Of a DNA stretch of 64,000 nucleotides, positions 48,331-59,410 are shown piece by piece. The translations under genes were made by a program, and so were the position numbers. Origin of the DNA: Aphrophora alni. Taxonomy: Eukaryota; Arthropoda; Insecta; Hemiptera; Aphrophoridae. Position 1 is the stretch's first letter; each line of letters opens with the position of its first letter. The notes beneath the pieces were generated by a model that was not told the origin of the DNA, ran no database searches, and saw only the letters and a program-made list of their open reading frames with translations. Location of the stretch: assembly GCA_963513935.1 (NCBI GenBank), contig OY740773.1:95341291-95405290 (forward strand). Reading direction: 5' to 3'.

Positions 48331-49064
48331 GAGATAATCTAAACGACTGATAGACAGACAGAGTAGGACAATGCGTTTTGTAAATGTATGGTTGTATGAA
48401 CATAAATATTGAAAGTTTGTTTGAAAATTATGAATACAATGATAAAACAAAACAGCATTCAAGACAAAGAATCACTTGTCTGATTATCGGCCTCAAGAAA
48501 TATTGTATGGCTGAAAGGAAAAAAAGGATAATGGGGATGGGGGGTGACTTGACTAATGGCAGAGCGCTACTCATCAGAGCATTCCCTGCACTATTATTCG
48601 CACCGCTTAACGTTGTCTGCAGAGATCAACGTCGACTTAAGCTAAGTTGAACAGTTAATCTTCTTTCTTTTTCAGAAAACTTTGCAGTGATCGAACCATT
48701 GTAACTCCTTGTTCAATGTATAAGATTTTGTACTGGGAAATCTTATAGTGTGCGATAATACTGAATATCGTAAACTGATTTTTTCATTTAGATTTTTATT
48801 TAATTTCAAATACTTGTTTAGAGTGAATGTGGTTTAGGCAAACTCACTATTCCAACTAATTATAATCCTATGAAACAGAGCCCTAACAAGTTTATTCATA
48901 AATTGCACCCAACATTTCCTTTTAGTAAATTTTATTTATATTGGTTATTTCAAATTTATAAATATCTATTTATAATCTGGTTTGTAAAACATGTAGTTCT
49001 ATCCAATGTTTTCTTTTAATATTGGTTTGTAAATAAGTATTATTTTTCTTGAAGACAAAATACT
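48331..49064. other. Noncoding stretch
   Basis: No gene or element was recognised. Confidence 0.4.
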
Positions 49065-49112
49065 TCTCGGCCATCATCGTCTTATAAAAAAATGAAGAAA
49101 AGAAACAACCAC
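49065..49112 (-). repeat. Repeat A, short minus-strand fragment
   Basis: 'cttctcggccatcatcgtct' followed by 'tataaaaaaatgaagaaa' is the complement of the 3' end of repeat A. Confidence 0.55.
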
Positions 49113-49679
49113 TGTTATAACAGAGTACACTCTACAAAATGTGAATAAAGAGAATTGTAAAAGGATTAACTTATGTATTGCAAATTTACGACGACATTTT
49201 GAACATCCAATAAGAAATGTTATTTTGTAAATACATCATACATATATATAATTTTATTTCGGTGCAACTTGGACAATTTACAGCGATGAAAATTTCTAAA
49301 CGCATTGTATTGTTTGCTAAGTATAATCATTCTTTAACAAGTTATTTCAAGAAAATATGTAAAGTAACGAATCAACCTATTTACATAGATTGAGAGTAGG
49401 AATGAACTAGAGTTAATTAAGAGAAAGAGAGAAGAACTAATGTGTAGAATCAGCCAGGCTCCCTCTGGATTGTCACGATGATTGCATCTGAGGGCATGTT
49501 ATTAAGAAACTTGATCACAACTGCTCCATATTGTACCACGTATTAATTAAAATACTTTTAAATTCTATTTCTGTTATATCTCCAATGAATCTAAAAACGA
49601 TTTAAATAATTCAAACTATAAACAGATTAAAATTTTGCGAGTAGTAGGAAATAGTATCTTCTGCAGGAGGAATTGAGGA

Positions 49680-50383
49680 TTAAAGTTCCGATGTTCCTGC
49701 CCAGCCCCACCTCCCCAAAATTTTGACCCCTTTTTCACCCATTTGTTTTTTTTTACCCCTTTCTCCTCTGCCCTAAAAAAAATCCCACCACCCCTTGCAC
49801 TCACCACCCCTCGCACCCACCACCCCCTTTTTCCAAAAACCACTCACCCACTTTTTCCCAAAAACCTTCCACCACTGCCTTTTAAGGTTGATTCCGCCAT
49901 CACAGTACTTACCCAATCCTTTTTAGATTGGATCCGCCATCACGGAAGTCATACAACTCAAAGTAACCGTTATAGTACTTACTCAACCCTAAAAAAGTGT
50001 ACATCCAGCTGCTAATTCAGGACCCCTTTTTCCAAAAAAAACTCCCACCAACCTCTTTTAGGTTGGATCCGTCATCACTGTACACACCCAACCAAAAGTA
50101 ACCATTATAGTATATACTAAACCTCCAAAAAATTATACATCCAGCTATGTTATCTCGGAATTGCCAAATTTAGTACACCTCTCCAACTCAAAATCAAGGT
50201 GGATAAACCCTCACTTTACTCACTCAGCCCAGGAAGTAGGATCCAAGGAATGAGGTTCCAAAAGTGTTCCACATTTAGCCACTTGCCCCATAGCCATCAT
50301 TGTGCTACCCCCTTTTCCAAAAAAATCCACTCACAACCCCTTTTCTGGTGGATCCACTATCATGGTACTCGAAATATGTTTAG
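49680..50383 (+). repeat. C-rich degenerate tandem array with hairpins
   Basis: Diverged units share 'cccctttttccaaaaa', 'cccacca', '..ttggatccgccatcac..', 'aaagtaaccgttatagta' and 'gtgtacatccagct'. The spacing between clear units is about 135 bp (hairpins at 49913-49931 and 50048-50066). Further diverged pieces lie at 50270-50400 and 50810-50990. It is very low in G on the + strand in places. It is noncoding; the antisense open frame at 49616-49843 is a composition artefact. Confidence 0.7.
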
Positions 50384-51794
50384 TTACAGACTTTTCTAAC
50401 AAGGATTAATAGTTCAAATTGGAGTGAAGTATGAATAAATGCACTTTGAAATACAGTTCATTCAAAACATCGTGTATTTGGAGAAAAGCCAAAAAAGTCA
50501 ATTTTATATTAGCTTTTGGGTAAAAATTGAATTTCTTTCAATATTGTCAAAATGTTAAAACTAATACCAATTACTAAATTTTTCCTTTAAAAATACAGTT
50601 CACAAAAAACGTTATATTTGAGGTTTCAAAATATCAAATGTCAAAACCAGTACAAATTATTCTTTTTTCCAAACCGTTAGAAAATAAACAAAATATTTGA
50701 GGAAAAACAAAAAAAAGTCAATTTTGTGTTAGCTTTTTGGTGGAAATTTAAAATGTTTCAAAATTGTCAAAATGTTAACTAATACCAATTATAGATTTCT
50801 CAGCCCAAGTTTCAGGGTGGAACCCAACTATGGGATTTGGGAATGCTGTAATGTGGTTATAGTACTTATTCAACCCACTGCTTCAGTGTGGATTCCAACA
50901 AAAAATGCACAAACACAGGCTCAGGGTGAAGCAAAAAAGTACTTACTCAACCCAAAACGTGTACATCCAGTTAAAACATCTCGGGATTGTTCTGTGTCAA
51001 GAGGAATATTAACTCATCTATTTACCTAATCTACTGACCAAAGTGGAATAATAGAGAACAACTTTCAATATGTATTTAGATATGTATTTAACGGCTCATA
51101 ACAGTTAACCTAATTTTACACTCTCACATTCCAACAATAAAATAAAAGGTTGAGTTCTACGAATAGGCATCCCTGAAGGCATATCCATTCCTAAACAATC
51201 ATAACTAATTTAAACCACTTTGACAATACAACGGTATTACAACACAGTCTTTTACTTACATCCTAAACTGTACTGTACTGTGAAGTATGTTTACAAAGGT
51301 ATCACCTTCCATTCTTAAAAAACACAATAATTCCAAGTCAGTCATTCAACTATTTAACCCACTCTCACAAGACTTGAATAGAGACCTCATCGGGTGTACG
51401 GTTATTGCAAAACACATAAAACTTAAGGAGATACACACTTTGAAATACAGGTCACTAAAAAAATATACACATTATATATATATATATATTTGTGGGAAAA
51501 CCAAAAAAGTCAATATTGTATCACCTTTTAGGATAAAAATGCAAATTCTTTCAAATTGTCAAATGTTAAAACTGATATTATTTACTTTATTTTTCCTATG
51601 AAATATAAATAATCAAATATGTTATATTTGATTGAAAAACCAATTTTTTTTTCAATTTCTGTAATAAAAATGCAATTCCTTTCAAAATGTCAAATGTTAA
51701 TACTGATAATTAATTACTCTATTTTCCACACTGTTAGAATATAAATAATTAGATTCAATAGAAACGTTCACGTTTAAAAAAATGTAGTTTTATT
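50384..51794 (+). repeat. AT-rich satellite, about 140-bp unit, + orientation
   Basis: Recurring phrases are 'gaaatacagttca', 'atatttg', 'aaaccaaaaaagtcaatttt', 'aaattctttcaaa', 'ttgtcaaaatgttaaaacta' and 'ataccaatta'. Unit starts were seen near 50448, 50590, 51441 and 51598, with C-rich array pieces between 50810 and 51000. The same unit occurs inverted at 53500-54311. Confidence 0.75.
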
Positions 51795-53443
51795 CCACAA
51801 AATAAAATAAAACCAAATGTGTATATTAGTAAAATTACTTTTATAAATAATAATCTATAATATTTTAATATAAAAGACCTTAATTTTAATATAATATAAT
51901 AAAAGTGTAACAATATTACACTCCCAACCCATTAAATCGATTATGGGATCTATAACTATACAAACAAGATATTTTACCATTAAAAATAACTCGACAGATC
52001 TATTATAGTTTTAAATATGTCGGGCAATTAAAAAAAGAAAAGAAAGACTATTGAAAATAGAGGTGGGGAAGGAATAAGTAAGCTTTGAAATAATAGGCTA
52101 CTGCAGACATATTTATGTGTAAAAGTCATGTAGATGTGGTTAACATTTTTTTGTTAAGGGTGGGGGTAAGCCTAAATTATACTTTACAAATAACCCTTTT
52201 CATTTGAAACATATAGAAAAACTAGATTTCAAAACTCATTGAACATATATATAATTAAATATTTTACGTGCATTAGCATACATGTGTTCTGTATAAGAAA
52301 AACTATGTTCTGTTACGTAAAAAGAAGGTCCAAACCCATTAAATCGATTATGGGATCTATAACCATACAAACAAGATATATTTTACCATTGAAAATAATT
52401 CGCTAAGAACTTATACTTTTGAAATAACTGACCAAAAATTATTTTGCATTTAGATTCCATTATATTTAAAGTGTAGAGTCCCCTTATAACGAAAACTACG
52501 ATGTCTTTAAAATTAATTATTTTTTTGTTTTAACGGTAAAGTGACAAGTCATGGATAAATAAAGTTTATATTTACAGGGGTAAAAGCTATTGAACTAACT
52601 GTTCATTGTAACACAGAGAAGTAGTAAACCCTTATAAGAAATGTACGCTTTTAGAATTACTCGTATAAAAAGGATGAGGGTGATTAACTTTCTTCTGATT
52701 AGTTTAAAGATGGAAAATTGAATAAACGGTGGAGTAAGGAGAAGGAAATGTTTGGGGAGATGGTGTTAGAAAGTAAGTGGTGGAAGGAAGTTTCTTTGAA
52801 GAGTTGGCAGAACGAGATGAGCAGTTGTCTGAAGATTTGCGGTATGGAGGAGAAGAAGAGAAGATGGTGAAAAGGGAGAAGCAAAAAAGATGAAGAAAGG
52901 AATTATGTAGGTCTCGTTGCAAAAAAAAAAAAAATTAATCTTATTGGATTTATATATTTAATAATATATAATATAACATTTTTAGATATAATATTAATAT
53001 ATATCCTGATATGTGATATGTATATGAATATAAAAGTGTTTTATATTCACAGTAGTTGTCTTTAAACAGTTAAAGGAAATGACTTACCCCTATAAACATT
53101 AATATGAACTTTAATCAATCCCTACCCTTAACAATGTTAATATCATCTACGTTACTCTTATTCATGTTTCAAAGTAAATTATATTTCTTAACTTTTGAAT
53201 GTACACTTTACATTTAATGGTATCTAAATACAATATAATTTTGTTTAGTAATTTGTTATAAATAAATTTACATTTTGTCTAAAAATTTCACATTTTCATT
53301 GATTGTCTCTTTCATTTGTTATTGGATAAAAGTTGACACAAAACTTTTTTTATTGAACTGTAATTCAAAGAATATTTATTCATAAGAGAATGGGGAAGAT
53401 GTGATTACAATATTGAGCGAGGATGAGGAATTAGAAAGGTAAT
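51795..53443 (+). repeat. Large inverted repeat, left arm
   Basis: It is complementary to 54312-56209. The outer limit is at 'ccacaaaataaaataaaa' (51795) against 56209; the inner limit is at 'gaattagaaaggtaat'. Over the 191-bp exon-like part I count only two differences, while elsewhere there are indels: this arm lacks about 300 bp present in the other arm around 54385-54690. It also contains a direct repeat (51925-51990 and 52333-52404, 'cccattaaatcgattatggg') of which the right arm has one copy. Confidence 0.88.
52703..52893 (+). pseudogene. Exon-like segment A, left arm
   Basis: An acceptor-like 'actttcttctgattag' ends at 52702. The following + strand reads FKDGKLNKRWSKEKEMFGEM, then VLESKWWKEVSL. 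With one frame change it continues EELAERDEQLSEDLRYGG and EEEKMVKREKQKR, then a stop at 52891-52893. The highly charged, Lys/Glu-rich, low-Cys sequence looks like former coding sequence, but I recognise no family. The identical segment in the right arm shares the same frame change, so it decayed, or is spliced differently, before the arms duplicated. Confidence 0.4.
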
Positions 53444-54311
53444 CATGAAATGGGAAGGACAATTGTCATAAGTAATTAAACTGTATTTATCAATTAAGAA
53501 CATTTTTATTGGATGGGAAAACGGATACAAAATAATCGTATCAGTTAGTAAAGGTCCACCCCGTAAAAAAAAGATCATTTTAGTTTTTCATTTTAGTCCA
53601 CATTTTTTTTAATGTGAATTTTTCTGTTGAATTAATTATTTATTATGAAGCATCTTGGAAAGAAGAGTAATTAGTATCCGTTTTAATATTTTATATTTTG
53701 AAACAAAGGTGTCTTTTGTTTTTAGTTTTTCATTCAAATATAAATTTTTGTTGAACTGTATTTTAAAGAGATAATGGAATAATACTAATAACTGTTATCA
53801 TTTTTAACATTTTGGCAATTTTGAAAGTGTATTTATTCATATCTCACTCCAATTTGAACTATTAATCTTTGTTTCAAAAGTTTGTAACTGTAAACTTAGT
53901 TTACATATATTGATTTTATTTCTATCTTTGTGCAATACTGTCTATGTATCATCAAAGTGTTTTTTTATAAATGATAATGTTTCTGCTGAATCCATTTATT
54001 TGTTTTCCCACAGTTTACAAAATAATAATAATAATAATAATAATAATTATTATTATTATTATTATTATAATTAAATTAAAATATAAAATAAAATTGTATC
54101 CGTTTTAACATTTGATATTTTGAAATAAAATTGCCTTTTCACTCAAATATTACTTTTTTGTTAACTGTATTTAATGAGAAAATGTAGTAATTGACACCTG
54201 TTTTGACAATTTTGAGAGAAATAACTTTTTCCACCTAAAATTTGACCCAAATGGGCTCTTTTTCTTTTTTCTCAAATATAACATTTTTGAATGAGGAGGA
54301 GCAATTTAAAT
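53444..54311 (-). repeat. Centre of the inverted repeat: satellite in minus orientation
   Basis: The complement of 53825-53905 matches 50384-50450 closely ('attaatagttcaaattggag'). Further units ('tatttgatattttgaaa', 'cactcaaatatta', 'tgttaactgtattta') run to 54311. So the spacer between the arms is made of the same satellite as the left flank but inverted. It includes the AAT/ATT palindrome at 54022-54069. Confidence 0.65.
54022..54069. repeat. (AAT)n-(ATT)n palindromic microsatellite
   Basis: About eight AAT units are followed at once by about eight ATT units, giving a perfect self-complementary block close to the centre of the large inverted repeat. Confidence 0.9.
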
Positions 54312-54316
54312 GTTAC

Positions 54317-54454
54317 CTTCAAATTCCTCTTCCTCATCATCGCTCGATTGTAATCATATCTTTCCCATTCTCATCCATGTTTTGTATTTCCTCTTCCGTA
54401 CTACTTGAGAAACTGGCATACATGTGCCGCCTTTCTTCGTGGAGGTAGTCCTCT
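54317..54454 (-). pseudogene. Exon-like segment B, right arm
   Basis: On the minus strand, after 'aattttttttgatag' (AG at 54455-54456), the frame reads EDYLHEERRHMYASFSSSTE, EEIQNMDENGKDMITI, then with a 2-base deletion SDDEEEEFEG, followed by a 'gtaaca' donor-like site at 54316. The left arm keeps the matching end in frame (ENGEDVITILSEDEELER, then 'gtaatc') but has lost the first part. The acidic Ser/Glu/Asp-rich tail is like the start of many DNA-binding or transposase proteins. No family is recognised. Confidence 0.42.
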
Positions 54455-55156
54455 CTATCAAAAAAATTATTAAAAAATTACAAACTGGAAACATTAAATA
54501 TGTGAAAACGACAAATGTACTCAAAAGTGATGTAAATTGTATTATGTAGGTAAACACTTTACTACATTCCAATATTAACTGCTTTGAAGTACTGTAAAGG
54601 GATATGGCATTAAAAAAGAGTTTCATATCAAAGTATCTAGTTTCAAATTTCATATTGTTTAAGTAAGCTGAATATTTTTGTAATATCCGTTCAAGTTTTA
54701 AATATTCTTTGAAATACAGTTCAATAAAAAAGTTTTGTGTCAACTTTAATCCAATAACAAATGAAAGAGCCAACCACTGAAAATGTTAAATTTTGAGATA
54801 AAATATAAATTTATTTTTTTAAAATTATTAAACAAAATTATACTGTATTTAGATACCAATAAATGTAAAGTGTACATTCAAAAGTTCAAAATTATAATTT
54901 ACTTTGAAATATGAATAAGAGTAACGTATATTAACATTGTTAAGGGTAGGGATTGATTAAAGTTCATTTTAATGTTTATAGGGGTAAGTCATTTCCTTTA
55001 ACTGTTTAAAGACAACTACTGTGAATATAAAACACTTTTATATTCATATACATATCACACATCAGTATACAGTACATTAATATTATATCTAAAAATGTTA
55101 AAATTCAATAAGATTTAAGTATTTTTTTTGCAACGAGACCTACATAATTCCTTTCT

Positions 55157-55347
55157 TCATCTTTTTTGCTTCTCCCTTTTCACCATCTTCTCTTCTTCTC
55201 CTCCATACCGCAAATCTTCAGACAACTGCTCATCTCGTTCTGCCAACTCTTCAAAGAAACTTCCTTCCACCACTTACTTTCTAACACCATCTCCCCAAAC
55301 ATTTCCTTTTCCTTACTCCACCATTTATTCAATTTTCCATCTTTAAA
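55157..55347 (-). pseudogene. Exon-like segment A, right arm
   Basis: It is 191 bp, the same length as 52703-52893 and differing at two bases by my reading (one changes Arg to Trp, one is silent). Same acceptor-like site, same frame change, same stop. The frame that reads through on the opposite strand (72 codons, Ser/Phe-rich) is a shadow of this acidic/basic sequence. Confidence 0.4.
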
Positions 55348-56209
55348 CTAATCAGAAGAAAGTTAATCACCCTCATCCTTTTTATACGAGTAATTCTAAA
55401 AGCGTACATTTCTTATAAGGGTTTACTACTTCTCTGTGTTACAATGAACAGTTAGTTCAATAGCTTTTACCCCTGTAAATATAAACTTTATTTATCCATG
55501 ACTTGTCACTTTACCGTTAAAACAAAAAAATAATTAATTTTAAAGACATCGTAGTTTTCGTTATAAGGGGACTCTACACTTTAAATATAATGGAATCTAA
55601 ATGCAAAATAATTTTTGGTCAGTTATTTCAAAAGTATAAGTTCTTAGCGAATTATTTTCAATGGTAAAATATATCTTGTTTGTATGGTTATAGATCCCAT
55701 AATCGATTTAATGGGTTTGGACCTTCTTTTTACGTAACAGAACATAGTTTTTCTTATACAGAACACATGTATGATAATGCACGTAAAATATTTAATTATA
55801 TATATGTTCAATGAGTTTTGAAATCTAGTTTTTCTATATGTTTCAAATGAAAAGGGTTATTTGTAAAGTATAATTTAGGCTTACCCCCACCCTTAACAAA
55901 AAAATGTTAATCACATCTACATGACTTTTACACATAAAAATGTCTGCAGTATATATCAAAGCTTACTTATTCCTTCCCCACCTCTATTTTTAATCGTCTT
56001 TCTTTCTTTTTTTTTTAATTGCCCGACATATTTAAAACTATAATAGATCTGTCGAAAAATGTAATTATTTTTCCAGTTTGTAATATTTTGATTTTTTCTT
56101 TGTGTAATAATCTATAAGTTTGATCAAAGTATTTTATATTTAAATATTATAGATTATTTATAAACATAACTTTACTCATATACACATTTGTTTTTATTTT
56201 ATTTTATGG

Positions 56210-57549
56210 AAAGAAAGTACATTAATTAATTTATTTATTTATTTTTTTTATTATTATTTTTTTTTAATGAGGACGTTTAATGTATCATGTGATATAACTT
56301 ATTTTTTTTAATAAGAAAAGATTAATGTATCATGTGATACTCTTGATAAACGGGAGTTTGAACGTAGTTGATTTTTTATTTGAAAACTCACTTTAAGTAA
56401 TCTGTACTTAAAATAAACTACGAGTCTTAAAATATTTTTACAAAACCAGTATACGAAGTAGCCTAAAGTGTAAGTTTGGTAACATAGGAAAATCACGTTT
56501 CATGATTTGAGGAAATTGAAATTCGTCCGTCTGTCGCCGTTGTCGTCTGTACGTAAGCACAATAGCAGATACAAAAATTTCATGTAATAGGCACATGAAA
56601 TTTAGTATAGAGGAGTATAACGTGGTCATATAGGAACATATTCTAATTCAAAAACATCTAATTGAAATAGTCAAAATGACGGCCATTATTATTATTTATT
56701 ATTCTTATGTGCTATTCAACTTATAACATTAAATTAGACACATATTTCAATTATGGTACCATGTCTACCTCTATACGAAGGGAGAGAACAAAGCTATAGT
56801 TAAAAATACAATTTTGAACACTAGCTTCACAAGAAAATATGATATTGGTTAGTTAGGAAATCCAGCAGGGCAGAATCATGGAAATAAGAGAAGCGAGTCG
56901 CTGCTACTTATAGTATAGTATCGAGGCCCGCCAGGCCCAAGATACTGACAAGACCGAAGTGAGTGTTGACTTTTTAATAATTATTGTATACATATCTGCA
57001 AAACCAGTTATGTCCTAGCCGATGTTAAGAAAGTAGTGATATACAAGTACAATATACAATATGATTTACAACCACTTATTTCCTGTCCTTTATGTGAACA
57101 GACTCAAGTGTTTGGTTTATTCTTCTCATGTTAAAAAAAAAACTCAATCCTCTTCTGTGTACTTTAATCTTGGCTGCAGAGGCAGAACGCTCATCCTTCT
57201 TTTATCTGGCCTACCAAAATTTGAAGCACACTTCACTGTGCTTGTGATATGAACTGAGTGTTTCACTACCTCAAAATCTATAACTGAATGTACACAAGTC
57301 ACTGAGAATTATGTCAAAACAATACTTATTACATAAATAAAAATGTTTTTATTTACTATCATTTCGAGTTCTTCAATTCGGAATATTTTCTATCATTCAC
57401 AAAATATTAAATCTGCCCCCCCTTTCTTTTTCCCCCCAGTTTAAGCCGAATAAATGTAATTAGATTGAATCTGTATTTACATTTAAATTTGTTTCACAAA
57501 TTGTATTCGACAACTCTTGTTCGAAATCAATCGACAGTTAAAATCTGGA
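56210..57549. other. Noncoding stretch
   Basis: No gene was recognised. Around 56520-56650 'gtccgtctgtcgcc...' and 'catgtaataggcacatgaaa' look like a dispersed repeat of the same general kind as repeat E, without a partner here. Confidence 0.4.
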
Positions 57550-57690
57550 AGAATTCTCCATCAAGTCTCTCTTGACCAACTCTTGTTCTCTTCCGAATCT
57601 GACGATATATTCGAGGGCTAGTGTCTTTATTTTATGCTTTTTTCTTCTTCTTTTTTTTAGGCGACGATGACCTAGAAGTTTTTACATGTT
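57550..57690 (+). repeat. Repeat A, 3' half
   Basis: 'caagtctctcttgaccaact', 'cttgttctcttccgaatctg', 'attcgagggctagtgtcttt' and 'aggcgacgatgacctagaag' match the consensus well. Confidence 0.8.
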
Positions 57691-59009
57691 ATTGAAACAC
57701 CATATATTACAAATGAAGTTTCTGTTGGAAAGTTGTTGTTCATTTAACATGAATTTGACTATCACAGCATTGTTAGAGTTTAAATATTCAAACCAGTGGA
57801 GGAAATAATTAAAGAAAATCAATAGTCAGTTATTCAGAACTACTAAATAGAATTGTACATCTTTCTGCACCATGTGTAGCTTACAAAGTAAGGTAAGCTC
57901 AAAACTTTAGTTAAAAAAAAAAAAAAAAAAAAGGAAGAAAAATCATACATTTTTATTGTGTAGCCCAATATATGAGGATTGCTACAACAAATATTTTAAT
58001 TAACTATAATAGCGTTTAATATAAATTACTTGACTATGAAGCAATAAGTTATTAAACCGTTCTCTAATTTATTCATATTTACTTTGCCTCTTAACTGTAA
58101 TCAGGCTTTATGGCAAGGAATTAATTTAAAGCCGTACATTATTCTTGATGTAAACTCCAATAATCTAGTTGGATTTAACTTGTAAATTTTACACTCTCTA
58201 CGACTTCTCTTGAAAATATTTGTACGCTTAACAAGTTCAGTGTTAGTTTAAGATTCATTATAAGCTTAAATATTAATATATTGAATTTAAATATATGATA
58301 GATAATAATCAGATAATACATATTATAAAAATATGAATTTATTACAATTATTTTTTGTTTGAAAAAAACAACACTCTTGTAATTAAATAGGCTATATTAC
58401 ATGAACCACAATAATTACAAAAATATGATAGGGGAAGAACACGCTGAGGTTAAAAATGTGTTTTTGAAATGGGTCGATGTTTATAATTACCTTGATGATC
58501 CCAAACATGTAAAATTGTTAATAATTTCATTGATTAAAAGTAAGTAAACTTTAGAGTTATGTTTTTTCACCTCGTACAAAAAATTATAAAAGCACATTAG
58601 CTCTAAAGAAGTAAAATGAAAAGTCCATGGTAAGTGCAAAGATCTTAGACGTTTTATCTTTACATCTTAAATTTAAGAAACTGTTAAGTTTAGATTAAAC
58701 TAAAAAATCAATTATCATAAAATAAATTTGCTGAAGAATGTCTACGATGTCGCGTATTTCTTTACTATAGACCCCATTTTAATATTTGAGGTGCTTAATT
58801 AAACAGTGTTACCTTCAGATTTGCCGAAGATTATTCTTTTTCCTTGGAAACACTTATTTTGTAATACATTTATCTATTAAATACCATTCTTGTTATGGAC
58901 AATTATCATGTTTCACAACAAAACTTAATTGAAACACCTTTTATAAATTCTTAAATACGTTTAATTTTTTTTTTTTTTTTTTGAGAATTTAAACAGTTGT
59001 TTTAAATTA
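57691..59009. other. Noncoding stretch
   Basis: No gene was recognised. An A run lies near 57912-57931 and a T run near 58965-58982. Confidence 0.4.
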
Positions 59010-59410
59010 TTTTTAGATTAACTTAAATAGTGCTTACTTTATTTGTGTGGATTTGTGTTGTGTTGAGATTGATTGCTTAAATCTCGCAAAATTGACATGT
59101 TTAAATCCTCTAATAACTTTTATTTTGTTTATGAATTTATATCTTTGTTTTCAAATCTTTTAGGTTAGCCTATATAGTGCTTACATTGTGTGGATTCACG
59201 TTGCGTTGCGATTGAATTGCCAAAACTAAACTGTTTATATTGCTTATTGGTAATATGTAGCAATTGGTTCTGAATTTTTTTCTTGTAAAAGTCTACGCCT
59301 TAACTCTACATACTGCATAACTTACTTTATTTGTCATTAATTGCTTACATCTCTCAAATGTTAACGGTTTATATGGCTTATTGTTAACATGTGACAATTG
59401 CGTGGGAACT
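59010..59410 (+). repeat. Degenerate direct repeats, about 150-bp spacing
   Basis: 'agtgcttac.ttgtgtggatt' occurs near 59030 and 59178. 'aaactgtttatattgcttat' near 59227 and 'aacggtttatatggcttatt' near 59362 also repeat. Old noncoding tandem duplication. Confidence 0.55.

Larger units (their letters stand above)
54312..56209 (-). repeat. Large inverted repeat, right arm
   Basis: This is the partner of 51795-53443, longer because it keeps the segment around 54385-54690. It holds exon-like segments A (55157-55347) and B (54317-54454) on the minus strand, in the same order as the left arm reads on the + strand. Confidence 0.88.

Noticed and set aside
52699..52922. 72-codon Ser/Phe-rich frame present in both arms
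   Set aside because: It is the antisense of segment A. It is kept only because the arms are nearly identical, and it has no domain.
54354..54773. 139-codon minus-strand frame with hydrophobic segments
   Set aside because: It overlaps exon-like segment B in another frame and the AT-rich part before it. The hydrophobic runs are typical of T-rich DNA, and the left arm lacks most of it.
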